Positions 33,870 to 45,302 of a stretch of 64,000 bases of DNA are shown one piece after another. A program made the position numbers and the translations under genes. Below the pieces are notes generated by a model, which saw only the letters and a list, made by a program, of their open reading frames with translations, was not told the DNA's origin and made no database searches. Numbering within the stretch: the first letter of the stretch is position 1; every line of letters starts with the position of its first letter. Origin of the DNA: Siphonodentalium dalli (lineage: Eukaryota; Mollusca; Scaphopoda; Gadilida; Siphonodentaliidae); NCBI GenBank assembly GCA_032622095.1, contig CP136065.1, forward strand, positions 153,083,577 to 153,147,576, read 5' to 3'.

Positions 33870-34267
33870 AAGCCTGAATTTAGTGTGCCTGTCATTTGCA
33901 GAATGTCCCAGAGGGTGAATGTAGTGACACTATCCCACATAGAGGGCTAGCATCACTAAATTCACCCTCTGGGAACCTCATTCTGCATGGCCTCATCTGC
34001 TATGGGAGACATAGACTCACATGTACACTGGTTGGGAACCTCGATTATGCAATGTATTGTCTGCCAGTTTGGGGATATAGAGAAACTAAACTAAAAAAGA
34101 AATAGAATCTATGTTAAAAAAACTTTCCAGAGAAGATGAGGCCTAAGCAGAATGAGGTCCCCAGAGGGTGAATTTAGTGATGCTAGCCCACTATGTGTGA
34201 TAGCGTCACTAAATTCACCCTATGGGGACCTTATTCTGCAAATGACAGGCACACTAAACTCAGGCTT
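33870..34267. mobile_element. F element
   Basis: It starts AAGCCTGAATTTAGTGTGCC and ends CAGGCACACTAAACTCAGGC-TT. Both inner palindromes are present. About 400 bp. Confidence 0.85.
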
Positions 34268-34433
34268 AAAGTTCAACCAGCTCAGCCCGAAATAGAGCGT
34301 TAAAGGGACTCAATGCTTTCGAAGTGAGTTCATGTGATATAACATCAATTTTATAAAAGTATATGTAAAACAACTAACATAAAAAAATACATTTAGAAAT
34401 AGATCAATTTTATTCTGATTATCAATAACTCAT

Positions 34434-34740
34434 TTTATTTTTTTTAATTATTTTTTTTATTTTGACATATTCTTATTACTTTTCATGTCATATTTTACTC
34501 TGCAAGATTGACATTAATCTACTTTTGATTATTTTTGTATAAATTTTAATATTACACTATATTTAAACCTAAGAAATCAACCTATTATGAGATGCTGAAA
34601 TGTATTTTTTGTGTTTTATGAAATTTTTTGAGAAAAAAAAAATAGATTTTCTTGAAACCATGAAAAAAACTTTAGGGTAGGGGGTTCCAAAATAGGGTCG
34701 GTAGGGAAACCCAAACAACAAATAATTTTTTCTTTGGCCT
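34434..34740 (+). mobile_element. H element, left-truncated
   Basis: It aligns with 23674-24290: TTTTATTTTGACATAT, GATTTTCTTGAAACCATGAA, ACTTTAGGGTAGGGGG, then AATTTTTTCTTTGGCCT. It lacks the TT-1 insertion. 34741-35115 shows only AT-rich sequence. Confidence 0.7.
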
Positions 34741-35115
34741 AACAAAACCATTTTTATGTAGTTACAGTGGGATTACTTATAAAAGTCCAATAAAATACCA
34801 AAACTTGACGGTAAACATTGGAAAAGGTCAAAGCATTGGAAAAATATTATGAAAATCATATTCAGACTAAAATGTTTAAACTTACTACATGATTAGTGAT
34901 GTTTGTTGACAAATTAGTGATGTTTGTTGACAAATCACTGTAACAGTTTTGATCATATAAGAATGGTTTCAGCATGCGAAAAAAAATTATTGGAGAACTA
35001 TTAAAAATGAATAAAACAACAAAGTTTATTTATTTCTCCATGCTTTTTCTTCTTATCTATATATAAAAGAGTAGGATCTGTCTGTCCGTCTGCCTGTGTG
35101 CAATTTCCTCCCAGA

Positions 35116-35254
35116 CTTGTTGCCATTCATCGGAAAGCTCTCACTCTCTGTGCTTTCCGATGAATGGCAACAAGCCATATTTCCGACTAAATCCTGAAAA
35201 ATTACCCATAATTCTGCTGTGGTTAAGGAGTCGATTATTTAGGGCATTACTGTA
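35116..35254. mobile_element. TA-1 MITE, left arm truncated
   Basis: It begins inside the left arm (CTTGTTGCCATTCATCGG) and runs through a complete right arm to GGGCATTACTGTA. Confidence 0.8.
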
Positions 35255-35362
35255 GAACAATAAAGTTTATCTATTTATGCATGATCTTCTTACATATATC
35301 GTGATGATGTTTTCACAAAATTTTATTTTTTTGAAAATTTACTGTGAGTGCATTGGTACCAT

Positions 35363-36550
35363 TTAACCCTTTCAACCCGCTAAAGCAGACACGACATAAT
35401 TTACATTCATCCCGGCTGCCTGCTTTAGCGGGCAGAGCGCAATTGTCGGGAATAATACAATATTTCCAGAGATATACAAATGATTTTATTGACTTGTATA
35501 TCCTTTGGTTGATATTCGGCATCAATACTAATTTATCAGTGCGCACGAATACCTATAGCATGTACGTGATTAAGAGACTTTCCGGGCCTGTAAATATAGA
35601 CAGCAGCTGTATGACGTCACGATTACTATTTTGGGTTTTCCTAAAAATCGATGACGCAATACTACCGACAGGTGTACATGGTGTTTTGAGTCACATTTCG
35701 ATTTTGGTTTATTGTTTATCACAAAAACTTACCAATACAATTACTATTATTATGTTTATGAAATAAAGAAGATAATGTTGACCTTTCTAACGATGTTTTA
35801 TTTGTGGTATCCATCTAATGTCTCCTATTTTCGACGCAATGTTACGGAAATCACCGTGCCGCACTACGGCGCGACTTTAATAATAATAGCTGCACGTGCA
35901 TATTATAAACATGAAATCGACATTCATAATAATTTGGGGAATCGAATCAGGACATTGGCAGTTGTTTTATTTGGAATGTTACTCATAATTCCTCAGCATA
36001 CTGACAAGTAAATCCCTGGGTCTAAAATTGCTAGATGTGGGAGTATATGTCTGTTTCGGTCAAACAGCGTCTTTCTGTCATACTAGCTGGGTTAGTACTG
36101 GTCTGCTCGTGGCTTTGATACTGCAATTATGTTCAATGAACCGATTGGTAAAACATTTGAAACCATGCACGGTGGCATCACAACCAAGTGTATACACCAC
36201 ACATGCAAAGAATGACACATACATGTATGTATTTGTGGAAAACATTGATATGCGAATTTGATATCCCAGATACAGGTTATACATGCCCCTATAGCATATG
36301 TTGGGATTCAATGTCCCTTCTCGGTTCTCACCTGCACACACCTGATATATCATTTAGATGTGACGCCCCCAATTGGTATATAACACAGGTCATTGTTAAC
36401 GATCATAAAACATTCAGTTTGCCATACCCGACATAACTCTAAAGGTAGTGTTGCAGCAATATATCAGGGACACATAATTTTTCTTAGGCAAGCTGATAAT
36501 CCAGGGTTCTGGGACATCTATATCTGTATATTCAGGGATGAAAGAGTTAA
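35363..36550. mobile_element. TTAA-flanked element, 1.19 kb, with unidentified frames
   Basis: Ends TTAACCCTTTCAACCC and GGGATGAAAGAGTTAA match as inverted repeats at 14 of 16 positions, with TTAA on both sides. A hairpin CCCGCTAAAGCAG/CTGCTTTAGCGGG sits near the left end. Open frames of 140, 99 and 77 codons lie on the plus strand (35344-35766, 35712-36011, 36028-36261), but no transposase motif was recognised. It could be a decayed or internally deleted piggyBac-like element. Confidence 0.5.
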
Positions 36551-36728
36551 CAAGTGAACAGCAAAGATTTCAAATTTTAAATAAATTGAAAATTGCTGAA
36601 TCATATAGAGAGCCCCTTACCCCAAAGCTTCCCATATCCCTTATATGGCTACAAGTGTATTATGTATACAGGTGGATGTATGTGATCCAGGTAGTATGTG
36701 CCATTACAATAAGGAATATTAAACTTAC

Positions 36729-36773
36729 CAAATATCCAAATGTACGTCATCAAGATAAATATCATCTATGTCA
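36729..36773 (-). CDS. BAIAP3: Gene B exon 3: 45 bp C2A strand
   Basis: The acceptor TTTTTCAG|TGACATAG and donor ATTTG|GTAAGT bound a 45 bp exon, phase 2 on both sides. With flanking bases it reads FDIDDIYLDDVHLDIW and restores the C2 strand between exon 2 (ending ...NERFR) and exon 4 (starting DHDDE). Without it the C2A core would lack this strand. It is too short to be seen in an ordinary frame search. Frame, splice sites and fit to the C2 fold all agree. Confidence 0.9.
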
Positions 36774-37255
36774 CTGAAAAATCAATTAATATGGAGAGTT
36801 AAAAGACTGTTAAAGGTTAATAGAATTTTTACAAACATTGAGCTAGAATACAACTAATAAAGTCCCAAGACTGCAGGTCTTTACATTCCCCCAAATACAA
36901 AGCAGTAAAATTGTGCCCAAAATATGGAAATGTGCCCAAAATAAACATGAAAATGGAATTTTTGCCATTCTGTAGCTGTATTTGTAGTGCCAATAATATA
37001 TACTGAAAAGTTTCCATGGGTTGATATAAATGAAAAAATATCCTGAAATCCATCATTCTTTGAAATCAAAAACAAGGATTTACATTTTTTTGGTCTAAAT
37101 TTTGCCATTGACTGTTCCGATCAGACTAAATATATCCCTCCTTGTGTGCACTAAGGTTACAAATGGGGTAGCCAAATTTTAAGTAAAATAATATATCTGC
37201 TATATAATTAGCTCAGCTAACCTTACAATTACATGTAAATATTATCTCAAGGTGG

Positions 37256-37495
37256 TTAACCCTTCCATGACTGGAGCTTTTTTGCAAAATCCCTGTGCCA
37301 ATGCATTCTCTTATATATGCGAGTCTCCCACAGGGAGCCTCGCACATATAAGAGAATACATTGGCCTCACAATATTTACTTGACCTTGTAAGCCAGTGCA
37401 TTCTCTCCCTATGGGAGACTCGCATATATAGGAGAATGCAATGGCACAGGATATTTAATGCTGCACCAGCACAGCTCCCGACATTAAAGAGTTAA
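37256..37495 (+). mobile_element. TT-1 MITE
   Basis: It starts TTAACCCTTCCATGACTGGA and ends CCGACATTAAAGAGTTAA. The first module is intact; the second lacks part of its left arm. Confidence 0.8.
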
Positions 37496-37689
37496 TAGTT
37501 ATGTCAAGTTTAAATCAATTCAGCAAATATTGAAGTCAAATGAATGTAACAAAAACACTTTCTAAGTCAATAAAGGGTAATGGCTGCAGGCTGGTGTGAC
37601 ATATCTGACAATCGAAGGTATATATGTTCTCACAGCCATGGTGTTGAAATATTAGGCATAATATGCCCACTAGTTTGTTTAAAAGTGCA

Positions 37690-38056
37690 TTTTAAAGACA
37701 TTTATGAACTTGTTCGGATGCATGAAATTGATAACACGCAAGGCCAACCTGGGGAATGTAGCATTCTACTAACATCGCCGAAATTTTCAAAGAAATCGAT
37801 CATATCACTCCATAAAAAACATCATCTGAAGTACGCTCTATTGCAAATATTTACATCTCGATTCGGAGCGAGACTATCACCGATAAACTAACAAAAATGA
37901 TTTTGCCATCGAGAGTCATTGCATTTAGTTAATATATAAGAATGACGGTGTGAGTTGTCAATTTGGATTAATATTCGTAAAAAATAACTACTTTGAGCAA
38001 GATTATTCTCAATTTCTATATGATCATTCCACCGGAGCGTTTTACATCACTTTAAA
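37690..38056 (+). repeat. Dispersed repeat E, copy 1
   Basis: It aligns with 49530-49905 and, reversed, with 55765-56112. Landmarks: ATCACTCCATA, CAAATATTTACATCTCGATT, ACTATCACCGATAAA, GATTTTGCCATCGAGAGTCA, ATATAAGAATGACGGTGT, and a TTTTACATCACTTTAAA end. It may be a SINE-like or inverted-repeat element. 38057-38707 otherwise shows no gene. Confidence 0.65.
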
Positions 38057-38559
38057 GAAAAAAAATACATCTGAAAACCAAAAAGTTTATGGAGAATCAA
38101 GCAAAGAGCACATAAATAGCCCATAAATCGACATTTACAGCCATTTGATCTATAAATCCAGGAAAAACTCAAGCACAAATACCCATAACTCTAGTAACAG
38201 TCATAATTTGAAGTCAATTTAAATTTTTAGCAAATTCAGTCACAACCCTAAATGCAGCTATCATCCAGAAAACTAAAATACTTAGACTTCTAAGTTGAAC
38301 AAGGCCCATGACTGGCAAAAATCATTGGGCAAATCCCAAAGTCCAACACATCCTCTATTTTTTAGCCAATTCAGCTACAAACCAAGTTTGGTGTGATCAA
38401 GTAAACACTAAATAGATCGAGGTATCATCCAGCAGCCAAGAAACCCTAAATTACAAAATCGAAAATACAGACAGAAATGGGCAGCTAACCAGTATACAAA
38501 ATTTCATACAGGTGAAACTAAAGTTATCATCTGGAACAAAACATTAACAAACAGATGAA

Positions 38560-38635
38560 TGCATCGATGACTAGATTGATGGACAGATGCATGGCTAGAG
38601 AGATGGATGGATGAACAAATGGATGGATAGAAATA
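38560..38635 (+). repeat. GATG/GATGGATG simple repeat
   Basis: Imperfect GATG and GATGGATG units recur across the stretch. Confidence 0.6.
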
Positions 38636-38707
38636 TAACATAAGTCATGTTTTTAAAAATGGATGTGTTGTTGCCACACAAAAAATTCTATCATCCCAGC
38701 TACTTAC

Positions 38708-38963
38708 AATCGAAATCTCTCATTCCACACTGGATTTAGTGTGTTCGGTTTGACTGTCGTTGTTTTGATATATTTTGCCGGTAGTTGGTCCCTGACGGTT
38801 GCACTCTTCTTTTCTTTTTTGCGTCGTAGACTCGTTGAAAATTTGTGTAGTGTGCCTTCTTTTTTCTTAGGTCTGACATCTTCTTCAGAAGACGATTCTT
38901 CATCCCTCAGATTTTTGCTGGCAGCTGGGATGATTCCCAACATGCAATAGGGATCACTGAACC
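38708..38963 (-). CDS. BAIAP3: Gene B exon 2: C2A core with charged insert
   Basis: The acceptor CTCATTTCAG|GGTTC and donor CGATT|GTAAGT give 256 bp, phase 1 in and 2 out. It opens FSDPYCMLGIIPAASKNLRD, then an acidic run (EESSSEED) and a basic run (KKKEGTLHKFSTSLRRKKEK), and ends KPNTLNPVWNERFR. FSDPYCMLGI holds loop 1 of the C2 domain. TLNPVWNE is the conserved TLNPVWNE-F turn. The basic patch could contact acidic phospholipids (inference). A TT-4-type repeat begins ~21 bases upstream of the acceptor. Confidence 0.95.
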
Positions 38964-38984
38964 CTGAAATGAGAAATGATTTCT

Positions 38985-39100
38985 TATAACCCTTTCAGTG
39001 CCAAGTCCGATTTTTGTATCAACCCATATTTCCTTGATCATTTTTCAAATTTATTGATTATAATAATGTGATACATTGATAGAAAGAGCTCTTCGGGTTA
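38985..39100 (+). repeat. TT-4-like solo end
   Basis: TATAACCCTTTCAGTGCCAA is followed by a block (CCATATTTCCTTGATCATTT, AATAATGTGATACATTGAT) also found at 56857-56960. No opposite end was found. Confidence 0.6.
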
Positions 39101-39179
39101 ATTAGCTGTAGGTACAACAACAATTGGTCCATAGTGCATCATACAGTAAATTTATAATAGTTAGAACGCTCTTTACTAC

Positions 39180-39985
39180 AAGCCTGCAAATAGTGTGTCT
39201 GTCATTTGCAGAATGAGGTCCCCAGAGGGAAATGGTGGGCTAGCATCACCAAGTTCACCCTCAGGGAACCTCATTCTGCTTAGGCCTTAACTGCTACGGG
39301 AGACCTAGGATCAGACTGAAGTTCCCCAGTTGAAGTTGGTGATGTTCACCCATTAGTCACCTCGATTATGCATTTTATCTTCTGCAAATTTGGGGATATA
39401 GAATCTTCCCAGAAGGGAAAAAGTGACTAAAAATAATGTTAATTTGAGACTATAGATACAGGGGCGCCGGAAGAGGGGGGGCAGAGGGGGCAGCTGACCC
39501 CCCTGCCCTTGACCAAGGGGGGCGAGCGGGGGCAGGACTTGCCCTTTTTCTGGAGACAGAAAATGCTTTTTGTGTGTTTAATCTCGTGTTTTTATAGCAA
39601 AATGTGACTTTTTTGGTCCAAATACTACCAATTTCACAAGGAATATTAATTTTTTGTCAATTTTATCACAAAACGGCCATAAAACCGACAAATACCATTA
39701 AAATAGGGATTTTTGCCACAATGAATTTATGGTTATTTTCCTGAGTTTGGGGAGAAAATGCCCTTTTTTGAGGAAAAGTGCCCTTTTTGTAGGCTCTGCC
39801 CCCCTGCCCTTGGATGCTTCCGGCACCCCTGTATAGATACTTCCCAGAAGATTAGGTCTAAGCAGAATGAGGACTCCAGAGAGTGAATTTGGTGATGCTA
39901 GCCCACTGTGAGGAATAGCTAAATCACTAAATTCACCCTCTGGCGACCTCATTCTGCAAATGACAGACACACTATTTGCAGGCTT
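39180..39985. mobile_element. F element split by a hAT-like insertion
   Basis: It starts AAGCCTGCAAATAGTGTGTC and ends CAGACACACTATTTGCAGGC-TT. Removing 39459-39831 plus one 8 bp repeat leaves an F element of normal length and order. Confidence 0.85.
39459..39831. mobile_element. hAT-like MITE, 373 bp, 8 bp target duplication
   Basis: Ends CAGGGGCGCCGGAAG and CTTCCGGCACCCCTG are inverted repeats. TATAGATA flanks both sides (39451-39458 and 39832-39839). Next to the ends lie GGGGGGGCAGAGGGGGCAG and TCTGCCCCCCTGCCCTTGG. No coding frame is present. Confidence 0.92.
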
Positions 39986-40067
39986 GCTTTACAATGATTA
40001 TTACCTGTGTCATAAGACACATGACAACTTGGTCACTCCCATCCTCCAACGAGGAAGCAACTCCAGC

Positions 40068-40252
40068 TACAGTAATGCCCTAAATAATCGACTCCTTAAC
40101 CACAACAGAATTATGGCTTGTTGCCATTCATCGGAAAGCTCTCAGTGAGAGCTTTCCGATAAATGGCAACAAGCAATATTTTCAACTAAATCCTGAAAAT
40201 TACCCATAATTCTGCTGTGGTTAATGAGTCGATTATTTAAGGCATTACTGTA
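40068..40252. mobile_element. TA-1 foldback MITE
   Basis: It starts TACAGTAATGCCCTAAATAA and ends TTAAGGCATTACTGTA. The left arm lacks the GGATTTAGTCGG segment. Confidence 0.85.
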
Positions 40253-40616
40253 CAACAAATTTGTTAGCATATCAAGGTTAGCATTCGGACAAGATCTGTA
40301 ATCATGAATGCGGTTTTCTTTGCAATGCACCTGTTGTTGCAATAAATACCATCCACAATCATTATGTTTTGCAATTGTGAGGTGAAGGAGAAGATCACTC
40401 CATCATTTCAACTATCCCGGGCACCAAAAACTACTCTCTCTAAAATATTTTGCACTCAGCTGCTATTTCTAAGACGATGATATAACATCATATATATATC
40501 AGATTTATGGAGACATGGACTCAGTGTCAGTGTTCATTGCATCAAATGTGCTTGCTTCAGTGAGCGTGAACAAATTCTCATTTCTTATCGACATGATCAT
40601 GTATCAATTAGAATGG

Positions 40617-40757
40617 CACATTGAGATTATATCCCTCAACCCAGATCAAGCTTTAAAATAGGGCCATATTTTCGCCCATGTTGGGGTTCGGACCTGCCAA
40701 CCTAGTCTAGCCCAGATTGCGATGATCTTGTCCACGACCTAACCATCTCGGCTATGT
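40617..40757 (-). repeat. tRNA-derived SINE-like sequence
   Basis: On the minus strand, TAGCCGAGATGGTTAGG looks like a tRNA A-box. AGGTCCGAACCCCAACATGG, ~45 bp later, fits a B-box. The spacing suits a tRNA-like head, and a tail of unrelated sequence follows. No cloverleaf good enough for a working tRNA was seen. Confidence 0.55.
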
Positions 40758-40813
40758 GGACATCAATAAAATAGAAGCCCTTTTGCCAAGAGTTGGGAAA
40801 CATATCAATCTGC

Positions 40814-41187
40814 AAGCCTGCAAATAGCATGTCTGTCATTTGCAAATGAGGTCCCCAGAGGGTGAATTTAGTAATGCTATCTCGCACAGTGGGCTGGCAT
40901 CACTAAATTCACCCTCTGGGAACCTCATTCTGCTTTATAGGCCTCAACTGCTATGGAAGACCAAGGATCAGATTCAAGTTCCCCAGTTGAAGTATGTGAT
41001 GTTTACCCATTAGTCGCCTCGATTATAAATGCATATTATCTTATGCAAATTGGGGGATATAAAAACTTCCCAGAGAAAAAGTTACTAAAAACAATGTTAA
41101 TTTGAGACTATAAATACATCCCAGGATATGAGGCCTAAGCAGAACGAGGTTCCCAGAGTGTGAATTTAGTGATGCTAGCCCGCTATT
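40814..41187. mobile_element. F element, right end truncated
   Basis: It starts AAGCCTGCAAATAGCATGTC and runs through the first palindrome to the second GTGAATTTAGTGATGCTAGC, where it stops. 41188-41990 shows no gene. Confidence 0.8.
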
Positions 41188-42321
41188 ACCTCAACATGTC
41201 TTTTAAGAACTTTTTATAGACCACGATAATTTCTACGGACTCCACAGTCTCCACAGTACACATACACTTTTCAGACAGAAATGACTTGAGTGCATCGGGT
41301 GTGATTCATCGAAGATATTAAAGAGTCTGATAAAACCAATCAATGGTGTTTACTGCATGCATTCGTCTTTCAATTTCAATTAAAGTTATCAAGGGACCAT
41401 CACGCCATGTTCACTACAAATGTCACCACATTCACTGGCTGTTGACTATCAATGCAATGCAAGTGCATATTCAAATTGTGGAGAGCTTGTGACCGAGCAA
41501 TAATCCATGATTGCACGATTGCACTAAGTCAATGTGACATCAAGTTGTGCACATACTAAGTAGACATAGAGATTAAGGGAAGAAATGTGTCACAGGACCT
41601 TTATGGAATGTAAACAGTTTCAGAGCGACGACAGCTCTAGATTTTTTTCTCATGCTCAATAGGTGCAAATTTTATGCGACTGTTGATTTAAAAAAATTAA
41701 CCGGCACAAACGAAACAATATAAAAAACAAAACGCGTATATATATTCAGCACTATTGAGTAAATTCATTGTGAAAAAAACATATAAATTTCCCATTTATA
41801 ATGTGAATATCCAACTTAAACAAAACTGAAGTTGGAAGTACACTCACTAGCCGAACATATTTTAATTTGCGTGTTTGTTGGTTTTTTTGTGAGAATGGAA
41901 AAATCTCAGAAATTTACAAATGTATTTTTTTTATGTTGGGGGTACAAAGGTTCTCAATATAACAGGTTACACCGCAGGTGTTAAAATAAACCCAAAATGA
42001 GCGCAGCAAACTGGTAAATCTCCATACCAAATCTCATTATTATCTGATAAATCATGGCCGAGATATCGGCAGATGGACAGAAAACCATTTTTTCAAAGGA
42101 AATGATAACTCTAAATGAAAACGTCATTGGATCGTGCAAATGTGCTATAGGCATCAATGCTTTTGTTGACTGAGTGGGAGTAAATGCAGATATAAAACAA
42201 TGTAAATCATTTATTCATGATCACACGATTTCGCTTCAATGCAAGCTAATATCACTGCAGAAATCTAATAAAATCGTAATGATTTTCTGCACGAGAAGGA
42301 AGCAAACAATATGGCTATTTT

Positions 42322-42720
42322 CAAGGTTGCAAATAGCGTGTCTGTTATTTGCAGAATGAGGTCTCCAGATGTCTCCAGAGTGTGAATTTAGTGATTCTAT
42401 CTCACACAATGGGCTAGCATCACCAAATTTACCCTCTGGCAACCTCATTCTGCTTAGGCCTCATCTTCTGGGAAGTATCTATAGTCTCAAATTAACATTG
42501 TTTTTAGTTAATTTTTCCCTTCTGGGAAGTTTCTATATCCACTAATTTGCAGAAGATAAAATGCATTTATAATCGAGGCGACTAATGGGCAAATATCAAA
42601 CTTCAACTTGGGAACTTCAATCTGATCCTTGGTCTCCCATATCAGTTGAGGCCTATAAAGCAGAATGATGTTCCCAGAGGGTGAATTTAGTGGGCCACAC
42701 ATCACTAAATTCAACCTCTG
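42322..42720. mobile_element. F element, right tip lost
   Basis: It starts AAGGTTGCAAATAGCGTGTC and has both inner palindromes. It stops at TCACTAAATTCAACCTCTG. A short G-related piece (CATACCAAATCTCATTATTA, GGACAGAAAACC) lies at 41995-42130. Confidence 0.75.
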
Positions 42721-42811
42721 TTTTTTGGTCTCCGGGTTCTACATTTGAAATAGCTGCCAGAAGAACAGAAAAACCCAAAATTTCTTTACACAAAGCTGGG
42801 TGCTGTTAGAG

Positions 42812-43013
42812 TACTTAATGCCCTAAATAAATCGACTCCTTAACCACAGCAGAATTATGGGTAATTTTTCAGGATTTGTCGGAAATATGGCTTGTTGCCA
42901 TTCATCGGAAAGCTCTCAGTAAATGGCAACAAGCAATATTTCTGACTAAATCCTGAAAAATTACCCATAATTCTGCTGTGGTTAAGGAGTCGATTATTTA
43001 TGGCATTAGTGTA
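42812..43013. mobile_element. TA-1 foldback MITE
   Basis: It starts TACTTAATGCCCTAAATAAA and ends TTTATGGCATTAGTGTA. Long arms, central part shortened on the right. Confidence 0.85.
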
Positions 43014-43112
43014 TACATAATTCTGTTGAAATCAGTGAAGACATTGTCAAAAAGATACATGAAATCCATAATGAACAATTAAGGCTTCTCAGAACATTTT
43101 GATGATCTTCAA

Positions 43113-43386
43113 TTAACCCTTTCTATACTAAATACTCATTAATTCGTAGTTCCCTTTTGGAAATTCAGATACTAAGTTCAACAACAGACTATAGGTCATT
43201 TGTTGAACTAATTATCTGAGCATTCCTACCAATGAATATGAATCATTGTGCTCTTGTATTATGTTTTCGCATGTCTGTTGTCTGATATTACCTGAACACC
43301 CCTCCAAATGAATAATAGACCATTCCAATATATACTTTTTTTATAACTGAATGGGATAATCCGGCATTCAGAATAAAAGGGTTGAA
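43113..43386 (+). mobile_element. TT-3 MITE
   Basis: It starts TTAACCCTTTCTATACTAAA and ends AGAATAAAAGGGTTGAA. The right half (from 43251) lies inside a larger tandem duplication and recurs at 43708-43842. Confidence 0.8.
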
Positions 43387-44163
43387 TGGACAGACAGATG
43401 GACAGATGGATGTAATTCGATCAGTATGTCCACGATTCACATCGCGGTTGGGGGGGTATAATAATTTGGAGACTATAAACTGGAATGTGGTTAGAACAAA
43501 CACAGTTGCTTCTACGGGATGGAGAGGGACATAACATAAGTATGCATACTTCAGTAATAAAGATCAGAAAACCTGTGATATGTCAATCGATACCCATGCC
43601 ATTATAAAACTATGCCAAGTGACATCATAATCTGACAATGGCTACATTAAAGGCCCACTTAATTTTTGAGTCACTGATAATTTGTTTTATAGTGCCTTGA
43701 TATACAGCTCTTGTATTATGTTTTCGCATGTCTGTTGTCTGATATTACCTGAACACCCCTCCAAATGAATAATAGACCATTCCAATATATACTTTTTTAT
43801 AACTGAATGGGATAATCCGGCATTCAGAATAAAAGGGTTGAATGGACAGACAGATGGACAGATGGATGTAATTCGATCAGTATGTCCACGATTCACATCG
43901 CGGTTGGGGGGGTATAATAATTTGGAGACTATAAACTGGAATGTGGTTAGAACAAACACAGTTGCTTCTACGGGATGGAGAGGGACATAACATAAGTATG
44001 CATACTTCAGTAATAAAGATCAGAAAACCTGTGATATGTCAATCGATACCCATGCCATTATAAAACTATGCCAAGTGACATCATAATCTGACAATGGCTA
44101 CATTAAAGGCCCACTTAATTTTTGAGTCACTGATAATTTGTTTTATAGTGCCTTGATATACAG
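43251..44163 (+). repeat. Tandem duplication, 457 + 456 bp
   Basis: Copy 1 is 43251-43707 and copy 2 is 43708-44163. Reading both through, the only difference seen is one T in a T-run (7 versus 6 after TATAC). The unit starts inside TT-3 (CTCTTGTATTATGTTTTCGC) and ends inside the left end of TT-6 (CCTTGATATACAG). It is either very recent or an assembly artefact. Confidence 0.93.
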
Positions 44164-45302
44164 TTTTAATAACAATCTATGGCATAAAATATGATCAAAA
44201 TACTATAATTAATCACCATTTGAAATGTCTGTGTCTCAGATGCCCACAGAGAAATAGAAAACAGCTGAAATCATAGTAAGATTACCCTCGTTTTGGCTCC
44301 CAGAATGCAACATAATTCAAACTAAAAATGTATTTCCAATGGAAAGAGAATAACTCTATCTTTAAGATTTAGAGTTATTCCCCCTCCATTGAAAATAATA
44401 CAATTTGAACTACAATCCAGATGAAAACAAGAGGTGTGCACTCGCGTGCTAGCATACCCCCACCGTGGCAAATTCAACCCGCATTATCCGTAAACCCAAC
44501 AAAAAAGATTTTTAACTTTAAAGAAAAATTTGGATTAATAATATCGATATGGTGTCGCAAAAAGATCGATATGGTGTCGCAAGAAGCTTGTACAGAAAAA
44601 AATATTCAAATTGGTTCATATTTGTTCGAATGATTGCAGAAACCCAAAAAAGGGTAGAAAATGAAACGCAACTTAACTATGGTAAAAATCATTGTTCCGA
44701 ACCCATATTCGAAGAAACTTCCGGAAAATATCCTAACTTGATAGCATCCACACAAAAAAATAAGTCGAAAATGAAGTGTAATGTTAGGGAAAACAGTCCG
44801 AGCCAACCCTGAGCCGCATCATGTAGAGAGGGTGTTGTGAGAAGCATCTATACCAAAAATTATTGAAATCGGTTCATATTTGTTAAAGTTATTAAGTCGG
44901 ACAGAATTTTCTAAGTCGAAAAGTAAGGCATAACTTAAAAAAAGAAAGTCGGACCGCACTGCAATTAACATCATGTGGAGAGGCGGTGCTAAGGAGATTG
45001 CATACAAAAAATTATTGAAATCGGTTCATAGTTGTTCGAGTTATGAGGTCGGATGGACGGACAGATGGACGGTAAGACACACGGAGGGAGAAAGTGTGAC
45101 GGACAGACACAGTCAATCCAGTATACCCCCCATTTTCATCGAAAGTGGGGGTATAAAAACATATCAGTAAGTCAACAATATGTTCAGTTTATTATAAGTT
45201 GATAACACAATGTTTTGGAGCTTCCTCTTTCAAATGGTATATAATATGGCATATATTTTATATAATGTGAACTGGGTGTTCGAAAATTAAGTGGGCCTTT
45301 AA
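44104..45302. mobile_element. TT-6 element carrying a G insertion
   Basis: The left end TTAAAGGCCCACTTAATTTT pairs with the right end AAAATTAAGTGGGCC-TTTAA. Interior blocks (CCAGAATGCAACATAATTCA, TTATTCCCCCTCCATTGAAA, GTTCAGTTTATTATAAGTTG) match the small TT-6 at 2715-3145 in the same order. A G-type element fills the middle. Confidence 0.75.
44426..45156 (+). mobile_element. G-type element nested in TT-6
   Basis: It starts ACAAGAGGTGTGCACTCGCG. Repeated units carry GAAATCGGTTCATA(T/G)TTGTT and GTCGGAC, then GCAATTAACATCATGTGGAG. The tail has GGACGGACAGATGGACGG and the hairpin TACCCCCCATTTTCATCGAA-AGTGGGGGTATAA. It belongs to the same class as the other G elements with a different core. Confidence 0.65.
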
